Below, piece by piece: positions 52,601 to 61,330 of a stretch of DNA of 64,000 bases; the stretch's first letter is position 1, and each line of letters begins with the position of its first letter. The notes beneath the pieces are model-generated. The model was not told the origin of the DNA. It did no database searches and saw only the letters and a list, made by a program, of their open reading frames with translations. The stretch lies in NCBI GenBank assembly GCA_951799405.1, contig OX637339.1, positions 18,600,001 to 18,664,000 of the forward strand. Reading direction: 5' to 3'. The position numbers were made by a program, and so were the translations under genes. The DNA is from Agapetus fuscipes (taxonomy: Eukaryota > Arthropoda > Insecta > Trichoptera > Glossosomatidae).

Positions 52601-54602
52601 CGTCCCCAGACTTTTTTTGTACCACTACATAAAGGGAAGTGTTTCCAATGATCTCATACTTTGAAACAATATTAGTGTTTATTGCTTTGTATTTTACAAA
52701 ATATATATTATGTTGACCGTGCATAAAATGACTAAATCGACAATACGACAAAAGTGCAGTTTTTTCCAATGTTTTATATTTGACCTTGAATATTATATTT
52801 TTTTATCCAAAAATATAAACATTTGTGACCAGATAATATTAGAAAATTTTATTTATGGTAAAGTACTCAAAATTTTATTAAAATATGATCAATAGTTCAG
52901 AAGTTATAGCTGTTTTACGTGAAACGTAATTTGACGCGCGAATCTGACAAAATTGCCCGCTTAAACGGCGTGGATTAATAATATAAACCTCCCGCAAAAA
53001 ATGTGTTAAGACAGAGAAAAAATAAGAAATAAACTATGGACCACAATCAAAACCAGAGAGAAAAATATCAAGAATTTTACAATTATTTTTACAAAAACAT
53101 CTATTATAGCTTGACTTATAGGTTGGTATGAGGCTGACCACCCATACTGTAAAAAATGGTTCACTTTGCCAATGTCACCCCTGTTTCATGGAATGTCGGC
53201 AAGAGTTGCAGGGCTTATGTTCATTTGAGGTTTGGATTTTATTTGCAAGTACACAATCAGCATTTGTAAGCGCGAACTACACGTGTTTGTTTGCAGGCAT
53301 ACATCCGAGAGCTTTGAATGAATATATCCTTGCAACTTAGATTATAGATAGATAGCTACTTTTATCTGACCTCAAAATATTAAATTGATGATGATTATTA
53401 AATTGGAATTTGTTTTTATTTGTAAATGGATATTTTGTATTTGGATATTATTATTAAGTGATTTATAAAATGTAATTTGTCGTGTGTGTGTGTTCCTTGA
53501 CTTATAGGTTGGTATGCGGCTGACCACCCATGCTGTAAAAATGGTTCACTTTGCCAATGTCACCCCTGTCTCAGGGAAGGACGGCAAGAGTTGCAGGGTG
53601 TATGTCCATTTGAGATTTGGTTTTTATGTTGTAGGTTCACATGAGGCATGTGCAAGCGCGAACTTGTACGTGTCTGGTTGTGAGAATGCATGTAATGTGA
53701 ATCTCCAATGTAACATATCTTTGCAACTTAGATTAGATTAGATTAGATTAGATGATGATGATTTAATATAGCACCGTTTCGTGAAGATTGTCACTTCAAG
53801 GACGCTTAAATAAACTAAATGTTGCACTTTAGAATCCTATGAACAATTTGACGTATCACAGACATTTTGTGGGTTGCAGGTATTTAAGTATTTATTGTTG
53901 TAACTGAACCAATGGGATACAGCTAATTGTGTTGGTGGGCACTTTCACGCTGAAGAAGCCCATCGTAGATATGGGCGAAACGTCCGGAAGCTCCAGCTCC
54001 CACAGACCACGGCAACAGATCCTCGAAAACTTCTCTCCAGCATCAACATCCGGCCGTGTAAGCGAAAAATCCTTATTCATTGTAATTTTAATATTCCTCT
54101 ATGAAGTCCTGATTCTTTTTAAGAGCAAATATGGGATCCCAACTGTGGGGTATTGAATTCCCTAGTCATAGGTAAGCAATATCTATATATTTCTATTACC
54201 TAAAAGACAAGACAAGCTACTGGATTTGTGAACAGTTTTGAATCATTTTTTTACCTCTAGTTTCGTAATGTCTCCTTTCCAAATTGATACCTTCTGTGCT
54301 ATAATTTGATTCAAAGAAGAATTAATATCAAAATGTTGCGCTTCTTTCAGGTCTTCTTCCGTCAGAGGACTTGCAGGAATTTTGACAGATGCATCTTTCC
54401 AAGTTTCAATAGAATCCAGTGTCAGATATTCTTTCGCTTTATATATTTTCCTTTTACAGTCGAGATCCATTTCCATGATGGCAGCCTTCTCTGATGTCCA
54501 CGACGACATTTCCTTGACAACTTTTAAATTCTGGGCAGTCGACAGAAATCGCATACAACACGGCGTGGGAGAGAACCGGCGAAGAAATGACAGGGCGGCC
54601 AT
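49315..54602 (-). CDS. MACROD1: MACROD-type macrodomain ADP-ribosyl hydrolase, complete, 4 exons
   Basis: Family role: macrodomain that hydrolyses mono-ADP-ribose from acidic residues and O-acetyl-ADP-ribose. Coding exons join as 54602-54255, 51210-51118, 50345-50270 and 49610-49315, all with GT-AG borders and matching phases (0, 0, 1), giving 270 residues. Residues 1-25 are basic, rich in Ala, Ser and Arg, and look like a mitochondrial presequence, as in human MACROD1. Residues 26-100 are the helical lead-in of the family. The macrodomain starts at [12 protein letters not shown], followed by IDAIVNAAN (117-125), the glycine-rich loop [15 protein letters not shown] with the expected Asp135 and His139, LPAKFVIHTVGP across the exon 3-4 junction, and [10 protein letters not shown]. 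The start is the ATG at 54602; the frame is open a few codons upstream but has no earlier ATG. An AATAAA lies 9 bp past the stop. MACROD2-type naming is also possible because invertebrates often have one gene for both. Confidence 0.93.
49818..49998. repeat. interspersed repeat, copy in MACROD intron 3
   Basis: CGGGAGACATTGCCTGTCTG, AAAAAAATAGATTGTTTATT, TTTCAAAAGGCAAGCCGATG, ACCCTGCGCCACTG. Confidence 0.55.
50270..50345 (-). CDS. MACROD1: MACROD exon 3
   Basis: 76 nt, residues 148-172, reading [20 protein letters not shown] then CLPAK. Acceptor TTTTACAG, donor T|GTAAGT, ends in phase 1. CQTGxAKITGGYxLPAK is conserved across the MACROD family. Confidence 0.94.
50402..50520 (+). mobile_element. 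SINE head, truncated (in MACROD intron 3 flank region)
   Basis: GACCGGTCGGTATTCTAGTG, box B GGTTTGAATCCC, A run, and AAATATGCTCTTCGCTGCG. It lies in MACROD intron 2, antisense to that gene. Confidence 0.7.
50530..51000. mobile_element. MITE of the AAGGTTAAACTGA family split by an RTE tail
   Basis: GATTTGAGAATCAGTGGATA to CCCATGTTAGCTTAATCT (50727); after the RTE tail it resumes CTGTCACTTATTCAGTTTTG at 50969. Confidence 0.65.
50726..50968 (-). mobile_element. RTE tail inside a MITE, MACROD intron 2
   Basis: CTATAATAATCTATAATCTA to CCAACCTATAAGTAATCT. TAATCT appears at both sides, so the duplication cannot be separated from the microsatellite end. Confidence 0.8.
51118..51210 (-). CDS. MACROD1: MACROD exon 2 (NAAN motif and catalytic glycine loop)
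   Basis: 93 nt, 31 residues (117-147), preceded by TTTTAG and followed by AAG|GTAACC. It contains NAAN and the [14 protein letters not shown] loop, the diagnostic MACROD signature, with the catalytic-loop Asp and His intact. Confidence 0.95.
51225..51330 (-). mobile_element. monomeric SINE tail, minus strand
   Basis: (AAT)n, GCATGATTTATTTGG, CTCAAGAGCCCTCTGCAAGC and CAAGCAAGACCC. It lies just upstream of MACROD exon 2, in intron 1. Confidence 0.6.
51395..51650 (-). mobile_element. RTE-type LINE ORF terminus, short-tail family, MACROD intron 1
   Basis: [68 protein letters not shown] and a (TGTAAC)n end at 51397. Confidence 0.8.
51970..53005 (+). mobile_element. piggyBac-like deletion derivative flanked by TTAA
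   Basis: TTAA at 51966-51969 and 53006-53009. Ends CACATCGTTTGCGGGAG and, inverted, CTCCCGCAAAAAATGTG. Three direct subterminal repeats of GCGGGAGACGC(T/C)TAAA lie at about 51980, 52030 and 52078, and a related CCCGCTTAAACGG near the other end. An internal acidic frame (52478-52651) could be the start of a transposase. About 1 kb against over 2 kb for autonomous relatives, so the catalytic part is gone. It lies in MACROD intron 1. Confidence 0.75.
52478..52651 (+). pseudogene. acidic N-terminal remnant of a probable piggyBac-type transposase
   Basis: [36 protein letters not shown]: 57 codons rich in Asp, Glu and Ser, as at the N-terminus of piggyBac transposases. The frame stops at 52651 with no DDD catalytic domain. 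An upstream in-frame start at 52439 exists but precedes T-rich DNA. Confidence 0.45.
53108..53350 (+). mobile_element. RTE tail, TATAGAT subfamily, MACROD intron 1
   Basis: GCTTGACTTATAGGTTGGTA to AACTTAGATTATAGATAG. Confidence 0.8.
53395..53746 (+). mobile_element. RTE LINE UTR and tail, MACROD intron 1
   Basis: AAATTGGAATTTGTTTTTAT UTR, GTGTTCCTTGACTTATAGG tail, ending GATTAGATTAGATTAG. The sequence through the UTR parallels 56.4 kb. Confidence 0.8.
53747..53812 (-). mobile_element. L2/CR1-like 3' UTR fragment, MACROD intron 1
   Basis: GATGATGATTTAATATAGCA, CGTTTCGTGAAGATTGTCAC. Confidence 0.5.
53935..54085 (+). mobile_element. Penelope-like element fragment with hammerhead-type ribozyme core
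   Basis: CTGAAGA (53950-53956), stem GCCCAT/ATGGGC (53958-53963, 53971-53976) with loop CGTAGAT, then GAAAC-GTC (53977-53984). The extra A after CTGAAGA and the near-absent stem III match the small hammerhead variants described from Penelope-like retroelements. The downstream GGAAGCTCCAGCTCCCACAG to GGCCGTGTAAGCG is shared with copies at 61.24 and 61.44 kb. No Penelope reverse transcriptase is present here. Confidence 0.65.
54255..54602 (-). CDS. MACROD1: MACROD exon 1 (presequence, lead-in, first macrodomain strand)
   Basis: Encodes residues 1-116, from [10 protein letters not shown] to KGDITKLE. The donor reads GAG|GTAAAA and ends in phase 0. The start codon lies inside AAAATGGCCGCC, which matches the YY1 core AAnATGGCNGC often found just downstream of transcription starts. 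This suggests a short 5' UTR, but no TATA box was recognised. Confidence 0.9.
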
Positions 54603-55107
54603 TTTTGTTGCGCGCTTCACAGCCCCATACGAGTAGGGCAGTGTCGTATAACGTGACCAAAAATTTAAAAGATTTAAATTTTCAATGAGGTCCCAAGATT
54701 TTTAAAATATTTATCTGTCATTTACCTAGCAACCACTAGCAACCAACATAGGGAACCTCCTGAGCGGCATCACTGAATTCCAAAGTGTGAAATTAGTTTT
54801 TACAACTAATGCAGGTTTTTTTGAAAACGAATAAAACGAGTTTTTTTCGTCTAACAATGGTTCTTTTGCCATTATTTCTGATGACAACTACTGAAGTGAA
54901 ATCGTAACAGTGAAAAGGTGAAAAAAATCAAACAAGTGTAAAAGAAAAAATACAAATTCAAATTAAAAGTAAAATAATTAATGTCAAAAGTAGGTTTAGA
55001 AATAATATCGTATTAGCACATTACTGAATATTCAGCTGAAAATTAATTCAATATTTTAATGGTACCTACTTCTTTAAGTTTTAGTTTTCCTTGAGGTTTG
55101 AACAATA

Positions 55108-55540
55108 GGGAAGTTGCAGTGGTAGGGAAAACGGTTGAAAATAATATGGTTGTGTAGAGTACATTTCAAGGATCACAACCATATATTTTTTAAGAAGTAA
55201 AAATAAAGATATCATTGATAATTTTGAAAATAAAATGTGGAGAATTTACAACCCGCCAAAAAAGCAATGTTAACGGCTAGGGACGTGTGTCGTCATTTTG
55301 ACGACAAACGCCGCTGTCAAACCGACTACCTGGGCCATTTGACACCTAAACTCCGAAGATCTGACGTCATATCCGCCCGAATAAAGCAATGACCTGTTTT
55401 AGCGGAAATGGAAAATATGCGAATTTTAAAGAGCTATAATTTAAAAACTAAGGCACATATAATTTTTTTAAAAACGCAAATGCATTTAAAAAAATATAGC
55501 CTACCATTTTATGAAATAAAATAAAAATGTGCAAATACCC
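55108..55540. mobile_element. MITE with GGGTAATT ends and TA duplication, copy 2
   Basis: GGGAAGTTGCAGTGGTAGGG to GTGCAAATACCC, TA flanks. It lies 0.5 kb upstream of the MACROD start. Confidence 0.7.
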
Positions 55541-56116
55541 TATTCTTTCTGCGTGCAGGCAGTTGGCTATGGTTCAAGCTTTTTTTCTGACAGGTTGGCA
55601 GCTAAAAACGGCGACAGCCATGGCCGGTCTTTGATGTGAAAATTGAAATGTCAGAATTTCAACACAAGTTTATCGTTATTACTCGGCGTTTTGTGTGAAA
55701 TGGGATCCACAGGATTGTTGCCTTTTAAGTAGCCGCCCTTTGTGCATCTTTTTAAATGCGAGTTTTATGTATAAGACGCGCTAAATCCGCAAGCCCCCAC
55801 GGCTTTCCTGCGACCGCCAAAAGAAACATTATTTTTCAAGTACCAAGCGACACACTCTCACCGATATGGATAGACCCAGAAGGTATTTGTTTGCAATAAG
55901 CTTTCTACGTATTTAAAAGCAAATTCTTATGCGTGAATTTAAACCGATGGACTCGGCACAATTTTTTTAATTACATTTTTTTGTCTGTAGGCGAACGTCA
56001 TATGTCTATGTGACTGAGGTCCTTAGCAACCAATTTCAAAATATAACTTGGTATTTTCCTTACAAGCCCGGCCGTGTGATATCACAATTTTGATGTCTTT
56101 GAGAGTTTTTGCCAGT
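55541..56116. other. MACROD upstream region with a possible short exon
   Basis: A 42-codon plus frame at 55756-55882 starts with ATG and ends at GAAG|GTATTT. It contains IIFQVPSDTLSPIWIDPE, loosely like a THAP-domain core, but lacks the second zinc-ligand Cys. The rest is unremarkable. Confidence 0.25.
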
Positions 56117-56580
56117 CTAATCTAATCTAATCTAATCTAAGTTGCAAGGATATGTTACATTGGAGATTCACATTACATGCATTCTCACAACCAGACACGT
56201 ACAAGTTCGCGCTTGCACATGCCTCATGTGAACCTACAACATAAAAACCAAATCTCAAATGGACATACACCCTGCAACTCTTGCCGTCCTTCCCTGAGAC
56301 AGGGGTGACATTGGCAAAGTGAACCATTTTTACAGCATGGGTGGTCAGCCGCATACCAACCTATAAGTCAAGGAACACACACGACAAATTACATTTTATA
56401 CATCACTAAATAATAATATCCAAATACAAAATATCCATTTACAAACAAAAACAAATTCCAATTTAATAAACCCTAGCCGCCAACATTACAGATCAACCGC
56501 CATTTCTTTCTGTCCTTACATACTTCTTTCATTTCCTCCAGAGTCATAACCTTCTTCATACAAGCTCTTCTTTTATTATC
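56117..56580 (-). mobile_element. RTE LINE 3' end with ORF C-terminus
   Basis: From 56580 down: RRACMKKVMTLEEMKEVCKD and RKKWRLICNVGG*, a UTR rich in TTTG, then the tail module, ending (TTAGA)n at 56117. The same arrangement as 58.6-59.9 kb, so the module belongs to the LINE. Confidence 0.85.
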
Positions 56581-57180
56581 TATAATCTATAATCTATAAT
56601 CTAAGTTGCAAAGATATATTCATTTAAAGCTCTCAGATGTATGCCCACAAACCAACAAGTGTAGTTCGCGCTTACAAATGCTGAATGTGTACTTACAAAT
56701 AAAATCCAAACCTCAAATGAACATAAGCCCCACAACTTTTGCCGACCTTCCCTGAAACAGGGGTGACATTGGCAAAGTGAACCATTTTTTACAGTATGGG
56801 TGGTCAGCCTCATACCAACCTATAAGTCAAGGAATATGAATAATAAATTACATTTAAATATAAAAAAGAACAAAACCTTACAAAGAAATCTATCCAAAAA
56901 AAGTCAAAAATTTCCTATGCAAAAAATGTAGCAATTGAATACACCAACATTAGAAATCAACATTGCAGATTAGCCGCCACTTCTTCCTGTCCTTGCATAC
57001 TTCTTTCATTTCATCCAGAGTCATAACATTTTTCATACTTTTTCATTATGACTCTGGATATTCCATTCATTCGCAATTTCGGATATTTGGTCCATCCATA
57101 CCTTTCTCGGTCTTCCTCTACCACGACATCCATCTATTCTACCAACATATACTTTCTTCGCCAGTCATTAACTATTATTT
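56580..57180 (-). mobile_element. RTE LINE 3' end with ORF C-terminus, second subfamily
   Basis: From 57180 down: LAKKVYVGRIDGCRGRGRPR, a frame-damaged C-terminus with [18 protein letters not shown], then the tail module ending in (TATAGAT)n at 56580. It abuts the previous copy head to tail. Confidence 0.8.
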
Positions 57181-57182
57181 AT

Positions 57183-57390
57183 ATATATAATCCTCCTGCT
57201 GCCTTTCCCAGGAAACCGGGGTGGCATTAGAAAAAGTGAACCAATTTTCACAGCTCGTGGGGTCAGCCTCATACCAACCTATCTGTCAAGGAGCACAAAA
57301 TATTATAAATGATTTACAAAAATATGTCGAACCATTATAAGTACTTCCAGCTTAAAAGTAAGCCATTTACAGTATGGTTGGTCAGCTTCT
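57183..57390 (-). mobile_element. RTE-tail fragments
   Basis: CAGGAAACCGGGGTGGCATT to CCTATCTGTCAAGGAGC, and a shorter piece CCATTTACAGTATGG at 57358-57390, both minus strand. Confidence 0.6.
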
Positions 57391-57432
57391 GTAAGTTGTT
57401 CTCTGTGATGATATTGCTTTGTTGTCTTGCAG

Positions 57433-57538
57433 ATCTATTCCGAGGAAGAGTTTTGTAGAGGAGGATCTGTCCGATGACGACAAACCCATCCGCCCCAAGA
57501 AGTCCCGCAAGAGCCAGTCTGGCTTCAACGCTTTCCAG
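57433..57538 (+). CDS. zinc-finger gene, internal exon (acidic/basic segment)
   Basis: 106 nt after a strong acceptor (TTGTTGTCTTGCAG) and before CAG|GTAATC. Only one frame is open; it reads SIPRKSFVEEDLSDDDKPIR and on to GFNAFQ. It needs two bases of the first codon from an unseen exon. Confidence 0.8.
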
Positions 57539-60500
57539 GTAATCTGTCATCATAAACTTCATCACCGCACCACAACGTCAGCTGCTGTGATCAACCACAG
57601 CCAGCGCTGCCTGTCTAATGCTTTTCTTCTCCACTGACGTGCCGTGACTAAGCTACAAATATAGTGTAACTTCTTGCCTGCGAGCGCGACTTGGGATGCA
57701 GCCGAAGAGGCAGACGCGTCCCTTTGCTCTTGAGAATTAACAAGCATTGACACTTGACACAGTTTTATTGTCACATTGCCCGTCATGTATATTTATACAA
57801 TAAATATATTGTCTATTCCCAGGTGGTAGATGAAATCCCCATAGAGTTTGACATGAGCGGGGGTGGGCAGCCGCCCGGCTCCTCCGACGAGGACAACGGC
57901 ATCAGCGTGGAGTCCATGTTGGAGATCAATCTGCAGGAGGGCAGCGGGGGCAAGGGGGCCGGCAAGAAGAGGAAGAAGGGCAGCAGCGGGGGGCAGCAGC
58001 AGAGGCAGGAGCAGCAGGAGGACTGGGATCCCCTGGGGGAGGCGCCCAAGAAGAAGCAGCAACCTCCTCAGCCAGCTCCGCCTCAGCCCGTCGTACAGAA
58101 GATCTACAAGAACCCGCCTGGTAGGTTTAATTTAGTGTTCATAAGAAATAAGACTAGATTACTGAGAGAGCAGGGAAAGCTTTTTTATACTGCTTGTTGA
58201 AATATCTATAAAAGTTCTATAATCTTGTGGCAGCACTGATCAAGTGGGCATCATCACCGCAGTGCACACACATCAAGTGCATCGCACAATTAATTAGTCA
58301 TTAGCACATGTTGAACATTGAACGCCGCGTAGTGCCTTCACCCGGTTAGCCAAGCAAGGTAGAACACCAAGTACCTGAATGCTGTGTCATCTACCTATGT
58401 ATCAGATACATCTGCCAATGTATCAGGCTGGTTATTAATTAGCTAAACCATATAACCCAAAGTGATTAATACCAAAATCTCACTTGATACATCTAAGGCT
58501 CATATTTAACCCATGCCCACAAGCAGGCACATGTAAGTTATGCTTACAAATGCTGCATGGAAAGATCTGCATTGGCTTCATTTTCTGATAGAATAAAACA
58601 GACTGCCATGGCTATTTAACATAGTCATGGACAAGTGTGTCAGAGATGCTAGACTTAATGATTGTGGACTGATGATAGGAGAGAGCAAAGTGAGTGTTCT
58701 ACTGTATGCAGATGATGCAGTTCTTGTATCTGATTCTGCAGTAGAATTGCAAACAATGCTCTCTAGATTGAATGAAGCTTTGTTAGGTAACCATCTGAAG
58801 TTAAATGCAAGTAAGACGAAAGTATTGATTTTTGAAAGAGATGATGAAAGTATGAATTATGAATTTAAAATTAATGGAATGAATGTTGATGTCGTAAATG
58901 AGTTTGTATACCTGGGAAGTAAGTTTGAAAAAGATGGAAGAATGACCGGTGAATTTGAAAGAAGAGTAATGAAGGGCAGGTGTGTACTGGGTGCCACAAC
59001 TTGTATCGCCAAAAATCAAAACATATCAAAAAATGCTCGATTGGCGGTACGCAGTGGCATACTTTTACCCACCTTGATGTATGGAAGCGAGGCCTGGACG
59101 GTGAATGAAAGTGAAATTAGTAAAGTCCATACTGTTGAAATGGACTTTCTAAGAAGTATGATTGGGAAAAAACGGAGTGACAGGGTGAGGAATGATTTTG
59201 TAAGAGAAGAATGTGGTGCAAGAGAAAGTGTGAAAGTGAAGATTAAAAGAAGTTTGTTAAGATGGTTTGGGCATATGGAGAGAATGAATGAGGAAAGACT
59301 GACGAAGAAAGTATATGTTGGTAGAATAGATGGATGTCGTGGTAGAGGAAGACCGAGAAAGGTATGGATGGACCAAATATCCGAAATTGCGAATGAATGG
59401 AATATCCAGAGTCATAATAAAAGAAGAGCTTGTATGAAGAAGGTTATGACTCTGGAGGAAATGAAAGAAGTATGTAAGGATAGAAAGAAATGGCGGTTGA
59501 TCTGTGATGTTGGCGGCTGAGGTTTGTTAAAGTAAAATTGGTTTTATGATTTAGTTTTTATGTCCATGTATATATTGTGATTTATTGTTTTTAAAAAATG
59601 TAATTTGTCATGTATGTTCCTTGACTTATAGGTTGTTATGCGGCTGACCACCCATAATGTAAAAATTGGTTCACTTTGCCAATGTCACCTCTGTTTCAGG
59701 GAAGGACGGCAAGAGTTGCAAGGCTTATGTTCATTTGAGATTGGGTTTTTATATTGTAGGTCCACATGCGGCATGTGTTAGCGCGAAATTATACATATCT
59801 GCTTGTGGGAATGCATTTAATATAAAACTTAAATGATATATATCTTTGCAGCTTAGATTAGATTAGATTAGATTAGCCACTCAGAGTGAGGAATTCAGAA
59901 TCTGTTGGCATTTTTAAGGGCAAATCTATAAAATATCTCATTTGTGATGGAGAGGGCCCTTGAAGTGTGACATACACAAGCAGAAGGAGAAAAAGAAGGT
60001 GTATTGATAATCTGGTTTTATTATTTGCAGTGAACCGCTACCCGTGTGGTTACTGCGACACAGTCTTCACCGACATCAGCTTCCTGGAGCGCCACCACAA
60101 GCGCTGCAAGACCAAGCGATCCCACGACGCGGCTCTGTCACGCGGCCCCGGCTGCTCCATCCCCCCGCCCCTCCCCGTCCAGCGGATGCACTACGGGGGC
60201 GCCAAACTGTACACGTGCGACCAGTGCACCTTCTCCACCAAGAACCCCGACCACATGAAGTACCACAAACCCGTGCACGCCAACGACCGACCGTTTGCGT
60301 GCGACGAGTGCAACTTCACGTGCCGGGAGCTCGACCACCTCAACATCCACAAGCAGCTGCACTCCGGCTACAAAGAGTTCACGTTTGTCGACGGCGGCAG
60401 CGGGAAAAAAGAACCGGAAACTGACAACGGAACAGCCGTGCCGAATTCAGACGCAGGCATTGATCCCGCCGCGGAAATGCCGAGCGATCTTAGCGATCAT

Positions 60501-60815
60501 TCCGCGATTAAGAAAACGGAAGCGTACGATGAAAATGGAGATAGATTGTACAGCTGTGATCAGTGCAGCTACACCAGCACGAGGTCGGGATATCTGAATA
60601 TGCACAAGAAGATCCACGAGAGGGATCAGCCGTTTGTTTGCGAGGATTGCGGGTACCGTTGTACCAGGCTGACGTATTACAAGCGGCATCGCTTGACGCA
60701 CACCGCGGACAAGATTTACGCTTGTGACTTGTGCACCTTCACCTGCACCGACCTGCAGGAGCTGGCTGATCATAAAAAGCGGCACGAGGAGGGGAACCCA
60801 AACGCGGAAGTTTAA
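57433..60815 (+). CDS. C2H2 zinc-finger protein, three 3' exons (partial gene)
   Basis: Exons 57433-57538, 57823-58120 and 60031-60815 join in frame with canonical sites and give 395 residues to a TAA stop. Residues 1-35 are acidic then basic (EEDLSDDDKP, RPKKSRK, a possible nuclear signal). Residues 36-134 are low-complexity: Ser/Glu/Gly, a KKRKK patch, and Gln- and Pro-rich runs. The last exon holds six fingers: one C2HC (YPCGYC...HHKRC) and five C2H2 (CDQC, CDEC, CDQC, CEDC, CDLC), in two groups separated by an acidic spacer of about 70 residues. Linkers such as HANDRPF and HERDQPF resemble the TGEKP type, which implies DNA binding. The first exon seen starts with one base completing a split codon, so at least one upstream exon is missing. 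It could lie before or beyond the MACROD gene. No orthologue name is recognised. Confidence 0.88.
57645..57690 (-). mobile_element. SINE terminal fragment in a zinc-finger gene intron
   Basis: ACTAAGCTACAAATATAGTG and TAACTTCTTGCCTGCG match the SINE tail end. Confidence 0.5.
57823..58120 (+). CDS. zinc-finger gene, internal exon (low-complexity linker)
   Basis: 298 nt between CTATTCCCAG and G|GTAGGT. It encodes VVDEIPIEFDMSGGGQPPG, then Gly/Lys/Gln/Pro-rich sequence, ending QKIYKNPP. GC content is far above its flanks. The Gln and Pro runs could act as a flexible regulatory region; this is inference. Confidence 0.85.
58480..58562 (-). mobile_element. RTE-tail fragment
   Basis: ACATCTAAGGCTCATATTTA to AAATGCTGCATGG, directly upstream of the RTE LINE at 58.6 kb. 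Confidence 0.55.
58600..59880 (+). mobile_element. RTE-type LINE, 5'-truncated, with complete 3' tail
   Basis: Reading frame to 59520 gives the reverse-transcriptase C-terminal half: PWLFNIVMDKCVRDARLN, LLYADDAVLVSDS with the catalytic YADD, NEFVYLGSKFEKDGR, LLRWFGHMERMNEERLTKKV and GRGRPRKVWMDQISEIANEW, ending KKWRLICDVGG*. The frame is intact but lacks the N-terminal palm and endonuclease. Then come 90 nt of UTR and the ~250-bp tail module, ending in (GATTA)n at 59860-59880. It sits in the last intron of the zinc-finger gene, same strand. Confidence 0.88.
60031..60815 (+). CDS. zinc-finger gene, last exon with six zinc fingers
   Basis: 785 nt after TTATTTGCAG, starting VNRYPCGYCDTVF and ending HEEGNPNAEV*. 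The fingers begin near 60042, 60210, 60291, 60549, 60633 and 60717. The first has Cys as its fourth ligand; the others are C-x2-C-x12-H-x3-H. The spacer between fingers 3 and 4 is rich in Asp, Glu, Ser and Pro. Confidence 0.93.
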
Positions 60816-61238
60816 CTGTTAATATTATTGAATCAAATGATTTATGATAAAGAAGCGTCTCTTGTAATCAATTATTCCTACGTAAGCTAAAATGAAAAAC
60901 ATGAAATTGTCGTACAAGCATAAGTGGCCTAGTTCACGTTTTTTAAAATTAGTTTCATTGACTATTTGATTTTGTACTAACGCAATGGAGTTCAGCATAA
61001 ACTTTCAAAGTTTAGATTAACAAAGCAAAAATAATAACAACGTTTTTAATCAGGAGGTGATTTTAAAGTCTTATTGTCGCTGGTATGTTCGAGCGAATAT
61101 GTTAAATTATGAATTATGAAATGACCATCTGCAAGCAAGTAAAAATGGTTCAATAGCAATATAATCATTACTTAGTAAAGAGGCCATTTTAAAAAATAAG
61201 TTGTACAATTCTGTTTGGTTTTGAAAATTACACTTATG
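60816..61238 (+). other. probable 3' UTR of the zinc-finger gene
   Basis: AT-rich, with no open frame and no recognised repeat directly after the stop at 60815. No convincing polyadenylation signal was found here. AATAAA-containing sequence near 61650 is a candidate end, which would place the Penelope-type fragments at 61.24-61.57 kb inside the UTR. Confidence 0.4.
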
Positions 61239-61330
61239 CTGGAGAGATGTTTTCCGGGATCTGTTGCCGTGGTCTGTGGGAGCTGGAGCTTCCGGACGTT
61301 TCGCCCATTTCTACGATGGGCTTCTTCTTG
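61239..61330 (-). mobile_element. Penelope-like fragment, ribozyme core partly lost
   Basis: Minus strand: GAAGAAGCCCATCGTAGAAA, TGGGCGAAACGTCCGG. Stem II and GAAAC are intact, but the CTGA of the CTGAAGA box is replaced (GCAAGAAGA). Confidence 0.6.

Noticed and set aside
54603..54620. Earlier start for MACROD at 54620
   Set aside because: That codon is GTG; the first in-frame ATG is at 54602 and is followed by a plausible mitochondrial presequence.
57793..58062. Leucine- and proline-rich minus-strand frames opposite the zinc-finger linker exon
   Set aside because: Shadows of a GC-rich coding exon with exact splice borders on the plus strand.
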